Source: Himantopus leucocephalus
Taxonomy: Eukaryota; Chordata; Aves; Charadriiformes; Recurvirostridae
Direction: 5' to 3'
Length of the DNA stretch: 64,000 bases
Assembly (NCBI GenBank): GCA_003993805.1
Contig: RSEF01000005.1
Span: 43,621,988-43,685,987 of the forward strand
Shown: positions 12,309-22,500 of the stretch, piece after piece
How positions within the stretch are numbered: the first letter of the stretch is position 1
Layout: every line of letters begins with the position of its first letter
Translations under genes and position numbers: made by a program
Notes under the pieces: model-generated
What the model saw: only the letters and a program-made list of their open reading frames with translations
Database searches by the model: none
Told to the model about the DNA's origin: nothing

Positions 12309-12313
12309 ATTGG
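12309..12313 (-). promoter_or_regulatory. Inverted CCAAT box, proximal
   Basis: A second ATTGG in the same orientation as the copy at 12267, with 42 bp between starts (about four helical turns). It sits 11 bp after the octamer, so the octamer is bracketed by two candidate NF-Y sites. Confidence 0.55.
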
Positions 12314-12404
12314 TGGAGCCGCTTCCCCGGCCGCCCCGGCTGTGCTTCACCTGCGCCGCCGAGTTGCCCGCACTTGGCGCGCCGGCCGCCAGCATCCCGC
12401 CCCC

Positions 12405-12480
12405 GGCTCCGCTCCGCTCCGCGCACCGCTCCGCGCCCGCCGCGCCGCTCCGCTCCGCTCCGCCCGGCCCGGCCCGGCCC
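12405..12480 (+). repeat. CTCCG/CGCCC-rich imperfect repeat
   Basis: Two clusters of GCTCC pentamers (about 12407-12420 and 12445-12460) are separated by CGCGCC-type sequence and followed by CGGCC units. It is probably in the transcribed leader and could form stable RNA structure. Confidence 0.6.
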
Positions 12481-12609
12481 TCCGGCCTCTCCTCCGCGCC
12501 CGCCCGCCCGGGAAGACTTGGCGTTGCCCTGCCCGGCTACGCAGGGTTAATCGGCTCGAGCCCTCGGTCGTCCGGATCCGGTGGAAGGAGGATAACAATC
12601 CAGATCTCT

Positions 12610-12639
12610 CTGTGTGTGTGTGTGCGCGTGTGCGTGTGC
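12610..12639 (+). repeat. TG/CG dinucleotide tract
   Basis: Alternating purine-pyrimidine run (TGTGTG...CGCGTGTGCG), 30 bp, inside the inferred leader. Length variation here could be polymorphic, and such runs can adopt Z-DNA. Confidence 0.85.
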
Positions 12640-12705
12640 CTAGCAGTTCTGCATTGCAACACTTGCTAGTGGAGAAGCAACAGAACCCCCCCTGGAATTT
12701 GGGAT

Positions 12706-12720
12706 AAAAAAAAAAAAAAA
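12706..12720 (+). repeat. A15 homopolymer
   Basis: Fifteen consecutive A inside the inferred leader, 490 bp before the start codon. Confidence 0.9.
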
Positions 12721-12883
12721 TCAAAAATTTACCTGGGGTCTCTGGCTTTTTTCTTCTTTTTCGCTTTCAGTAGTCCCTCTCAGCTTAGTGAGAGACAGGG
12801 ATCGCAGGCAGGGAAAAGTCCTCAAGGACTCCGTGATCCTGGAGGAACCTGACAAGTGCAAGCTCCAGGACCCTCGCGCTGAC

Positions 12884-12946
12884 ATGTGTGGCTTTCCTGC
12901 GCTCTCCTGGAGGCTCGGCACGGCCGCGGGGTTCCTGGCACAGTAG
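12884..12946 (+). other. Upstream ORF 1 in the beta leader (20 codons)
   Basis: ATG with G at -3, encoding 20 residues that begin MCGFPALSW, and stopping at TAG. It ends 260 nt before the neurexin start, in a different frame. No similarity to any known protein is seen. Its likely role, if any, is to lower translation of the main frame. Confidence 0.45.
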
Positions 12947-13121
12947 ATCCAGCCCTGGGAAACGGCGCGTCTTATTCTTCTGTGTGTGGTTCCTAACCTT
13001 CCCCCTTCCCTCCCCTTCCCTCCTAGCACACGCTGTCTCGCACAGACCCATACTGTCTCTTTGCCTCTTGAACACACACGCACACCCGAGAGCCTCGGAA
13101 GCGACTCTCCTTTCTGCTAGC

Positions 13122-13142
13122 ATGGGTCCCCTGGCATCATGA
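13122..13142 (+). other. Upstream ORF 2 in the beta leader (6 codons)
   Basis: ATG in a strong start context (A at -3, G at +4), encoding MGPLAS then TGA. Its stop codon overlaps the start of upstream ORF 3 in the arrangement ATGA. It ends 64 nt before the neurexin-3 beta start. Confidence 0.5.
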
Positions 13143-13204
13143 ACCTTATCCTCTCTCCCTGGCTGGAATTCAGACTGCCCGTCTGTAGGTGCCCTGTGCC
13201 TTGA
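13139..13204 (+). other. Upstream ORF 3 in the beta leader (21 codons)
   Basis: ATG with A at -3, encoding 21 residues that start MNLILSPWLEF, and ending in TGA at 13202-13204. Only two bases separate that stop from the ATG at 13207. The coding content looks unremarkable; the position is what is notable, since a ribosome finishing here is almost on the main start. Confidence 0.5.
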
Positions 13205-13206
13205 TC

Positions 13207-13450
13207 ATGCACCTGAGAATAGACCCCAGCATTTGCCCGGGACGCCGCCCCGCCTGGACCCTGTGGATGTGCTCCCTCTTTTGGGGATGTATCGTCAGCT
13301 CTGTGTGGAGTTCCTCTAACGTGGCTTCTTCTGCCTCTTCTTCCTCGTCTGTATCTCAGGCTCAGTATGAGCATCACTTCCACGGCAGCAAGCACCACTC
13401 TGTGCCTATCTCTATCTACCGCTCCCCTGTCTCCCTCCGAGGAGGACACG
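13207..13450 (+). CDS. NRXN3: Neurexin-3 beta, first coding exon (partial gene)
   Basis: Encodes the beta-specific N-terminus of neurexin-3, a presynaptic single-pass adhesion protein whose LNS domain binds neuroligins, LRRTMs and cerebellins. The 81 codons read [20 protein letters not shown], then a hydrophobic signal segment (residues 18-34), a Ser-rich linker (35-50), then [10 protein letters not shown] (56-65) and [17 protein letters not shown] to residue 81. The stretch from [18 protein letters not shown] onward and the His-rich block match mammalian NRXN3 beta as I remember it, and differ from NRXN1 beta, which has HIHHFHGSSKHH and SPASLRGGH. The ATG at 13207 has A at -3. An in-frame GTG lies 18 nt upstream but is not the expected start. 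The exon ends after one base of codon 82 (phase 1), followed by GTGGGT, as expected for joining to an Ala codon that opens LNS6. Residues 6-12 look unlike the mammalian version. The rest of the gene lies beyond the window. Confidence 0.95.
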
Positions 13451-13456
13451 GTGGGT
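13451..13456 (+). other. NRXN3: Splice donor of the beta-specific exon
   Basis: The exon ends CACG and the intron starts GTGGGT. This keeps G at -1 and GT at +1/+2. It splits codon 82 after its first base, matching the phase 1 junction of the neurexin LNS6 exon (GGH followed by an Ala codon). Reading through would add unrelated residues beginning GFPLLFL before a stop near 13596. Confidence 0.85.
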
Positions 13457-13609
13457 TCCCACTCTTGTTTCTTTCTAACCTTTTTGCAGAGCAGCTGGAG
13501 CAGCAGAGAAGGAATAGGGACGATGGCTGTGATTCCCGGGGAGGGGGGACCTCCCAGCCCCTCATATTTCCGCCGTTAGCTCCCCTTTCCCATTAACCCT
13601 CCTTTCCCC

Positions 13610-14060
13610 CCCTGCCCCCTCCCCGAGCGGAGCCCAGGGCTGAGGACGGGCCGCTTCCAGAGCCAACTTCCCGGGCCGGCGCGGTCCGGCAGGACGGAGC
13701 GGGGGGGTGGGCTGGCGGGGCCGGGCCGGGCTCGGGCCGCTCCACGCCGGGCGGCAGCGCCGAACGTCCCGGGGCAGGCGGAGGGGCACCCGCTCCCATC
13801 CCGCTGGGGGTGAGGGTCCTCCGGGAGGGCGCCGCTAGCTCCCTGGCTCCCGGCCCTAGCGCGGTCGTAGCGGCTGACACGGTCCTTGCAGCAGCGCATC
13901 TTCCCGCCCGGCCCTCCGGGGTGCCCCGCTGCGGGAGGGCCGGCCGGGGGGCTCGGGGGAGGCCCCCGCCGCCGCTAATCCCCTGCCCAGCTCGCTCGCT
14001 CGCAGCCTTCCTTGGGGAAGTTGTCGGGCGGCTCGGGGCGTACAAAGGAAGCGGCGAGGT
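13610..14060. promoter_or_regulatory. Second CpG-rich block, start of beta intron
   Basis: GC- and CpG-dense sequence begins 160 bp after the beta exon and runs about 450 bp. It includes CGCTCGCTCG repeats near 13990 and several G-runs on both strands. Open frames across it are compositional. It could be an intragenic enhancer, an antisense promoter or the shore of the main island; the sequence does not choose between them. Confidence 0.6.
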
Positions 14061-17000
14061 GTCCTTACCCTTGCTCCCGGATCCCTGCTTGGAGCCTGGC
14101 AGTGGCTTCTCGGGAAACCCAGGGGTGGAAACTAATAGGGAGTGGGTTTCCACTCCGGCAGCAAGAGAGAAGGGGAAGAGAGAGTCTGAGGGACGCCGAG
14201 GGAGAGGGGGGGACCCGCCAGCATCCTGCCCCTGAAATGCTGAGCAATGCTCAGCAGCTGGACCAGCACTGCTTCTGCCCAGTTCTCCTGAGTTTGCCCA
14301 CCCTGAGAGGAGCTGGCCCAGGCCTGGCTGATGTGGGGGCTCCCCTCATCTCCACTTTCACATGTCCCTCTGTGCCTTGGCTTCTGCCTTCAGCCACATC
14401 AGCCAGGAGAGGCAGGCAACCCAGGGCCTGGCCCTTTCCCTGCAGGGCTGCAGGTCAGGGTCAGGTCTGGCCAAGGTGTGAAACCTGCAGCAGCTCTGCT
14501 CTGCTACCTTTTAGGTAAAGGTAATGATATACTAGAAAGGCGACTGAAATCTCTGCCGTTGTACCCAGCTCTGTCCTTCTTCTCCCTCCCAGCTTGCTTT
14601 TCCTTTAGCTATATTCCTGTTGGAAATCCTGTGGGGCAGGGGCTGGCTGATCCCTCATATCCCTCACTTAACACAATAGGGACTATCTCGCATGGTCCTT
14701 GAGTATTGCTGCAAATAACAGGGCTCCTGCTGCTAATGATCAATAACCCATAACTGAGTTTCACATGGGTGGTGCTTAACAGATGGTCTTGATGTCTGGC
14801 ATGGCACTGGTTCCCTTCCCATGTGGGGCCTGAACATGTTTCTCTCGCTTTTTGGGGTGGATGTGAGCATTGGGGTAGAAGTGGGGGATTGATAGGCTGA
14901 CAGGATGCTGCCACTTGGGTCTGCAGAACTGGCCGCGCACATACAGCTCAACTTGTTTTACCCAGCGCTGTTTCGGTCCCGAGTCCTCGCCTCTGCAGCA
15001 TGGTGCTGTTCTGCAGCGCCCTGGGCTCCCCCCTGCTGCACTGCCTGAGCACCCGCAACCTGCCCTGCAGTGCTCCCAGCCACCCTTTTCCCGTGCCCTC
15101 CAGCAGTTCTGCCAAAGCACCTCCTGCTAGCGCAGACCTGCTTTGCTGGTGCTCAGTTGTGACCCGCAGCATCTGCCTCCTGGCTTTGTTCCTGAGCCCG
15201 TTCCCTCTCCAACACGCCTCAGCTCAGACCTGCAATATTGAGCTCCTTCTATGACTCTGCCGGTGTACCCATAACCTTAATTGGAGATCCATCCCTTGCT
15301 GTGCCATTTGAACTCTTCAGACTGCTCTGCTGGTCATCCGAGCACTTAGCCGTGATACTCCAGGTTTCAGTATCCCTGTAACCCTGACACAGCCCTGCCA
15401 GCATATCCTCCTAGCGCCTACTGCAGCCATGTCATGCGGCATTTCAACCAACTGTCCCACAGCTCTCCCCTCCCTTCCCCTCTCCTTCCAGCCAGTCCTC
15501 TCCCTCATTTCTGACACTGGTTCTTCTTCTTCTGGCCCTGCGCAGACATGCTTTTCTAGCTGAGTGCTCCTATGATGGAAGGGGATAGCAAAGTCTGGCT
15601 CATAGGTCACTTGCGAAGAAAGGAGACAAGGATGTCGCAAAATGTGATAGTGGTTAGCCTTGATGTAAAAGGCAGGCAGTAGTCTGCGGGAGAGTCCACA
15701 TTCTGTTTCCTGGTCAATAAATGATAGTTCTTTTCTCCTTGATGACTTTTCCATCTGCCCTGAAAGCCCAGCAAAGCCTCATTTAAGAGCCCTGAGCAAA
15801 AGCTGTTATCAACTTCAGTGAGAGACAGGCATTTTTCCGTGTCCTCATTGCAGTAAGGAATCAAGGGAAATGGAGAGCTAGGGGAGCTCAGGCTGGTACA
15901 TAAGCCAGCATGAGATTTTTTTTTTCCTTTCCTAATCATGCCGCGTAGCAAAGCTGGCATGGAAACCCCCTTTGGCCATAAGTAAGGGGGGGGAGTGGAG
16001 TGGGGTGCAGAGAGAGAGAAGAAAAAGAGACCATAAAGACAGCTGGTCTTGTAAACACGCATGGTTTATTTTTGTGTTTTCTTTCACTGTTGCATGACAG
16101 AGGCCCTTGGAATTTGGATCTGTGACAGCGTTGAGGAGTCAGATACCAGGGAGGCCATGCACTCCCTGTGTTTCCTGGGACTTTGATTTTTTTCTTTGCT
16201 AGGAGGAAATAAAAAATTCACTCTGACTGTTGCCCTAATCGGTGTCTACATTCATACTGGCTTTGGAAGGAATCAGGTCAGGACTACTGTCTCCCTGCCA
16301 TGTTGCCTCCCAGTCCAGCAATGCTGACCACCATGGCTCGGTTTTGTATCTAACTGTATTTTGCTTTTTTCTTGTGCATCTCAGTAGATTTCAGTCTGTT
16401 TGAAGAAGCAGATTAGTACTTAGAACAGAGGTAAATGGTAAATGTCTTGCAAGCAGCGAACACTTGTTTGGAGTCTCTGTTCAGTGCTCCTTTAATATCA
16501 GTGGAAAAACCTTCTTGTGGCTTAACTTGAACAGGCCCAGATCTGGAAGTCATTACAGCGCTGGTGTTATGAGAGTTAATTCTGAAATCACCAAGCTGGT
16601 GCTTTCCGGTAGTTGAGCTGCAACCTGCAAATGTGAAACTTGGCACAGTGCATCATCTCAAGGAGAAAGTCTTTGTAACAGACTTACCTCCCTGTGAGCA
16701 GGGGAGCAAGCCTAGCCAGGCGGAGGACTTCAGCAAGTCAGAAGAATTCTTTTTTCCATGTGAGGACCTTCCTAGACTCCCCAAACAATAGGAAGGGAAA
16801 GCCATGATTTCCTCTTTGTTTCACTAAGGGCTTATGGGACAGAGGGAGGAAAAAATCCAACCATGGAACAAAGTTGGGGCTGTGTTTATTGAAAGTCCAC
16901 ATGTGCTTCCCATTAGCTATTTAGCACCCTGCCGGGTCGGCTGCTTTACCAGAGCCTGCAGCAGTGGCTTCACAGCCCCTCTTTACACATCTTCATTGCC

Positions 17001-19464
17001 TCAGCTGATGAATAATGCATGCCTTCGGTTGACAGATAAAATGAAGAGATTTGTGCGTGTTTTGTCTTAGTGATGAATTAATTAATTTGGTTTCTCCTTT
17101 TCACCTCTAGCTGTTTTTTCTCTGGTGCTCCTTAATGGGTGGGGAGCAGGGGTGCAGAGAGGCGACGTGTGATGCCTCGTGCAGGTTGCCCCGGCCTCGA
17201 GCGTACTGCTGTGCAGCGGCAGCTGTGGGAGCAATGGTGGGCCTGTGGGCATTTCTCTTTTGGTTTTCACTTTGTGGGGACTAGGCTTGCTCGGGCTGTT
17301 GCACAAGCCCCAGCACAAAGTGAAGGCTTGTCGTGAGGGCTGGCAGTGAGCAGTCACCAGATCTTGTAGGAGTAACTCTCAGTTCTTAGAAGTCCTGTCA
17401 TTTATGTGAAGCATTTCCATTGCTTGTATCTTTTTTCTTTTTTTAAATTAGCAAATGAGAACAAATGCTTGGATAAATCAACAGAGTGTTTCCATGAAAT
17501 AAGCAGTTATTCTGCAAACCAGTGTCAAAGCTTGCCACACGTAGCTGTGACAGTGTACCCTCTTTATAATACATATCTACTCCTTGCTGCTCCTCCAGTG
17601 TCTTTGTTACTGCAATCCCGCCTTTTCTGTAAAATAGAAAGCTAATTCTCAGTCCTCAGCACTGCCCGTTCCCTGGTACTGAGCAGGACCTTCCCTGTTC
17701 CTCCATCATCGGGAGATTACTTTGAGCGAAGGTTGGTAGCTTTAACAAAAGGGAAAAAATTGTCCTATACAGAGCAGTCAGTGATCCAGTAAAATTAACT
17801 TTATTCAGAGCTGAAATTAGGGTTGCAGTTAAGTTCTGCAGAGGTGAAAAGCCAGAAGTCTGTCTACTTTCTGTGGCTTGCCTCTGGTCTCTATCAACAA
17901 TGAAGCCTAATTTTTTTGAAAAGACTAGTAATTCTGTATGCCTGAATGTTTACATTCCCTTCCTCAGAGACATTAACAATGATTTATATTTTTAAAGAAA
18001 GGCAAGGTCTGTTTAAATTGTCTCAGGCTGGCTATCCAGAAATCTAAGCATCCAAACTCAGTAGTCCCTTATAGTCTTGTTTAAGTGACCGTAGCTGAGC
18101 TTTGCCCCCCCACGCTGAGTCTCTGTAGCTCTTCTGAGAAATCACAGTGTTGGGTAGTTGAACACAGGAACATTCTGGTATACGCAAAGGCTGTTTCCTT
18201 AAAGCGAGGTTACTATTTGATTTACTATTTGCAAACTTTTATATGAAACAGTTTTGGATCAGGTACTTTGACTTCTTATTTTGCTGTGCCATGGAGTGCT
18301 CAATATTAACTATTCCCAACTTGGAATAGCTTGCACTGTACTGTAAAACTGAAGCTTAAGTCTGTTTGCCTGGTATTTGATCCTGGGAGATCCCAGTGAT
18401 CTGAGATCTGGAACATGAGAAACCTAATGTTATTGTTGAACCCTGTCATTCTGATTTAATATGTGTCTCTGTGGCCTTTGAAATATTGCTTAGACCCGCG
18501 GAAGGTGCAGTCTCTTAAGACACGTGTTTAAAAAAATACTCTTCTGATAGCTACTTTGTGCTTGCGCAGTATCTCATAGCACATTTTGCAAAAAAGTGCG
18601 AGTGCTAGTCCTGAGTCAAAATTAGATCAGGGCTTTTTTTCCTCCTTATATTTCCTTTGCAATTTAGACTGGAGAGAGGTTTTTTCTTCTCTTTATCATT
18701 TCTGCTTTTGGATAATACAGCCCTGACTTGTCAAGCAACTGCCACATTCTACTGCAAAGGTGACTGCATTTCAAAGACAGATGAAGGATCCTGCTGTATG
18801 CTTTGTATAGGCATTGAAGTTGTAAAGAATATTGGGATATGTGACACAAGCTACACAGTCAGAATGCCGCAGAATGGGAATGGTACTTTTTATAATATTT
18901 CTGCATTTAAAAAATGGAAAACATTTTTCTTAAAGATGCTGGCCAGTTTTCCTTGGGGTTTTTTTCCCCTTTTTCTTCTTTTACCATGGCATGAAAATAC
19001 ATGCTTGAACAATGTTATGATAGTCACTGGGTTATTACATACAGTGCTGTTGGAATCTCCAAATTCCTTATACCAGGTCTCATTAGAAGCAGGAAAACAC
19101 ACCTGGGTCATCTAAGGTGGGAATACTGAAATAAGCGGGATAGTCTTCAGCTGGGTGTGGGAAAGTTCCATGGTTTGCCATACAGAAGGTAACTGAATAA
19201 GGAGCTGGAGCTTGTAAGTGCAAGGAACAGAAGTTTTGTCTGGGAGGTACACAGGATGACTATTTTTTCTCCATTCCATGTGCTGTGCCTTAAGAAGACT
19301 GGCTGTCTGTGTAGTTGCCTAGGATCACAGTCCTGAGCGGGTCAGCAGACATTTTTTGGTTTTGCATTTCTATTGTTCTGGTGGGCTGTGATAACTGTGA
19401 AAGGTCATTTGCACTAAAGTTTTCCTGTCTTCTGTGTAACCTCTGCACACAGGACGACATGCTG

Positions 19465-19560
19465 TTGACCAGTGGCTCTGATTTATTGTATGACCTTGGT
19501 GAAACATTGCCTTTCTCTCTGACATGTTTCCTATATCTGTGAAATGAAGAGAAAACCGTT
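19465..19560 (+). mobile_element. MIR-like SINE relic
   Basis: TATGACCTTGGTGAAACATTGCC, with CTATATCTGTGAAATG about 30 bases later, follows the MIR core order (TGACCTTGGGCAAGTCACT ... CATCTGTAAAATGG). Confidence 0.5.
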
Positions 19561-22500
19561 TCTCTCCTAGGTGAGGTGAGCAGTCCTGGTGTACTTGTGT
19601 GCTTTGAGATCCCTGGCGGGGAGCCACAAAAGTGTATGAAATCCCAATAGTCCTCCTGGGCTTTAGATGTCGGAGCCTGCTTTGATCTCTGCTTGAAGGA
19701 CAAGCAAAACACCTTCAAATTCTGGACATAGATCCCAGTAGCATTTTCCCTCATGGCTCTGAAGTCTGAACAGGCTCTAGTGCCATATGCTGGCGTTGGT
19801 GTTTCCAAAGGAGCAGCAGAGCATTTTGGCTGGAGTGCTGGCCGCTCCGAATTCCAGGCAGCTGCCGGAACTGGAGGCCTGCAATTCGCCACAGCTCCCT
19901 TGCCACTCTCACAAATTACTTCTCTTACACTGTCTTTGTGTGTGTGCGCGTGTGTTGTATTTGCACATTAAGACATAACTGCTTATACCCCCGAGTGACT
20001 TTCCCCCAAACTATGAATTTAAAGTACTTCCGACACTGTCTTTTAGAATTTGAATATAATTATATGCTTTGGGTGTAAATTGTGGTTTTTGCTACATAAG
20101 AAACTAATGTAAATGATCTGCCTGTTCCTGTAGTTTACAGATTATGTGCTTTAGATCTGGGGATGTATATTTAGGCTGCTTTTCTGTACGGTGTATTAAA
20201 ATGAAAATGAAGTTGGTGTGAGCTATAGTGGTTGCTAAGCATGAATAGCAGACTGATAAAGGACATTACTAAATTGATCCGGTGCTAAGGTTTACTTTAT
20301 CATCTCTTAGTTCTGTACCTTTCATCTGTTTGCATTCTTGATGATGGAGAAGAGGAGGGTGTAAAATATTTCACAGTCTATAGAGCGCCTTGTGTCTGCA
20401 GAAGCTCGAGGGACAAGGTGAATGAATCAGAAAGACATAAGATGTTGCTAAAAAAAGACCCTTCGCTTATTCTGTGAATATCGTACGGTAAAGAGGGGAA
20501 GACTTTGTTTTCTAGAGGGCTCAGGAAAAGAGTACCATCAGACTGACTCGCCTGTTTATTCAGCCGGCCAGGCTCCATGTAATAACTGTAGAGTAAATCC
20601 ATCTGCACGCTATCCTTGGAGCGTGGTTTTGAATTTAGAACAAATTCAGAACATCTACATCAAGCAGATCGAATGATTGGAAGGGGAGAGGAAGTGAAGT
20701 TTGTTTTTTTTCCAACAGTTTGATCTCTAGCATCATGCTGGATGACATCAACTGGACATGTTTGGTGAACCCTTTGGTTTCTTGCTCATCTGCTGTGCTG
20801 CCCAGTGAGTGTTTTCTTGACTCCCTGTCGCAGCTGGATCCTGCAGTTACAGCAGCCTGCTGCTGCTCCTCCAGCTGGTTTGCTTAATGACCCCAGCCAG
20901 CGTATATGTTACAGGGACGGTATCTGGGAATGTTCGTATCTAGCTGGTTCTGCAGGTTTTCTGTTTCAGCTGCCAGATGTTTCAGTGCACGAATGTCCTC
21001 CACCGTTGATGAAGGCTTCCAACCATACTATGAGGGTAAAGCACAGAAATTTCCCAAATAGCTTTGGGAAGGCAGCTACAGAGTGGTTAAGGGAGAGAAC
21101 ACACAGCAGATGACAGTGTATCAAGCACACTGGTCATTAACAGTGTTTCTCCCTATCTCATCTACAGAGCATACATAAACATGGCTTTAGAGAAGCCGAA
21201 TCTGGCAGTGTTTTATTAAAATTGAAAACTTCCAACACTCCTCATCTTGTCACGCAGGAAAACTGGCTTCTTAAGCATGTACTTGTGCTAGCAAAGGTTG
21301 CAAGATGGTTTGAGATCATCCTGCCTTCTGCAGGGCAAGCAAATGTGTTTGGCTAAAATAAGAATTGATCTGAAATTGTTGAAGAAATGCAAGTGTTTTC
21401 AAAGCAAAGAAAAGAAGAGGAAAAAAAAGGCTTGATTCATTTTGATTCAGTGCTTATGCTGCCTGGACATATCAAATGGGTTCTGCCAAGGTCTTTGGCT
21501 GTCTACAATGGAAAGATTCTCACTGTTTGGTTGAGCACTTAGGAATTCCTGTGTTTAGTGAATTAAAACCTCTAACTTTCTTGTACTTCATCTTTTGTAA
21601 CCTCCCTGAGTTACGCTGATCGTCTGAAGCAGTGGCACTCCGAAGTCTATTGGAGCTTGTAGTTATATAGACACATTTTCTGACTTACAAGCACTTTGGG
21701 TCTTTTAGTACCTGGTAAGGTGAACGTGGAAACAGTAGGTAAAAACCTGACCTTTTCCTCTGTCCTTTGTTTGTTCTTCTTGATTTATTTGTTGAATGGT
21801 AGCCACTCTTACGCTTTTTTCATATTCTGATTATTCTGCTGATAACTACGATGTCCTGGGCTTTCACAGAAGAGCTTGTTATTCACTGATGTCCACTGAG
21901 TGCAATATTTAGGAATGCTGGTGGCCTGTGTCTAGACATCTGCTTCCGTAACCTCTCTGTAGGATTGCAGGAGAACCCCCTGCTCCCCCTGTGTCATCTT
22001 CTCCTTGCAGTTAAGTAATGAATGCCAAAGCTATTCCAAGTTTCTCTGATCATGTTCCCCTGTCTGCAGTCCAGCATATTTCCGTCAGTGTAGGTTTGCA
22101 AGATACTGATGGCTTTGAATGCCTTTTCACTTTTTATTATCTTACCACGGAGTCTGCTCTCCTTCCTGTGCCCTCATGCATTCAGAGGCAGTTCATTAGA
22201 GGCAAGGAAAAGGCAAAGAAATTAATTTTCCTTGAGAAATGTATTCAGCACCTTATACAGGCTTGAAGAAGAGAAACAGAGCAGAGAATTCTTACTATCT
22301 TTTTCTTTTTAGCTGTGTTTCTATGTAGAATCTAGAGAAAAGTGTCTGTGCCCTGCAAGCATCCCTTTACCTAGTGACTCGCTTTTCTGACGCTAGGCGC
22401 TATGAGCACGACAGCCTTGCAGTAGTAGTACTGGAACAGAGTAAGGTGATGGATGTGCCTGTGCTCCGGAATCAATGTGTATTAGCTTAGTAAAAAAGGG

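Larger units (their letters stand above)
11600..12590. promoter_or_regulatory. NRXN3: CpG island with the likely NRXN3 beta promoter
   Basis: About 1 kb of very GC- and CpG-rich DNA in an otherwise AT-rich window, ending about 620 bp before the beta start codon. It holds GC boxes at 11964-11973, 12191-12198 and 12212-12221 (inverted), two inverted CCAAT boxes, an octamer and an E-box CACCTG at 12348-12353. Long open frames run through it on both strands, with Pro/Arg/Gly/Ala-rich translations; these come from base composition and are not genes. Position, composition and motifs fit a CpG-island promoter; activity is inferred. Confidence 0.85.
12318..13206 (+). other. NRXN3: Inferred 5' leader (5'UTR) of NRXN3 beta
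   Basis: This stretch lies between the octamer/CCAAT promoter block and the start codon. It contains a CTCCG-rich block (12405-12480), a TG/CG dinucleotide tract (12610-12639), a 15-base A run (12706-12720) and three short upstream ORFs. The transcription start is inferred from promoter motifs only. A pyrimidine-rich tract ending in CAG at 12768-12770 could be a splice acceptor, in which case the contiguous leader would begin at 12771 and an upstream non-coding exon would join it. Only transcript data can decide. Confidence 0.5.

Noticed and set aside
11489..12707. Long open frames (up to 353 codons) on both strands through the CpG island
   Set aside because: The translations are Pro/Arg/Gly/Ala runs produced by GC-rich composition. 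They overlap in almost every frame and show no domain or conserved motif.
13189..13206. Extending the neurexin frame upstream to GTG at 13189
   Set aside because: GTG is not a usual eukaryotic start, and the ATG at 13207 aligns with the start of mammalian NRXN3 beta.
13562..14518. Open frames of 100-186 codons on both strands after the beta exon
   Set aside because: They fall in or beside the second CpG-rich block and have the same compositional look, with no recognisable protein family.
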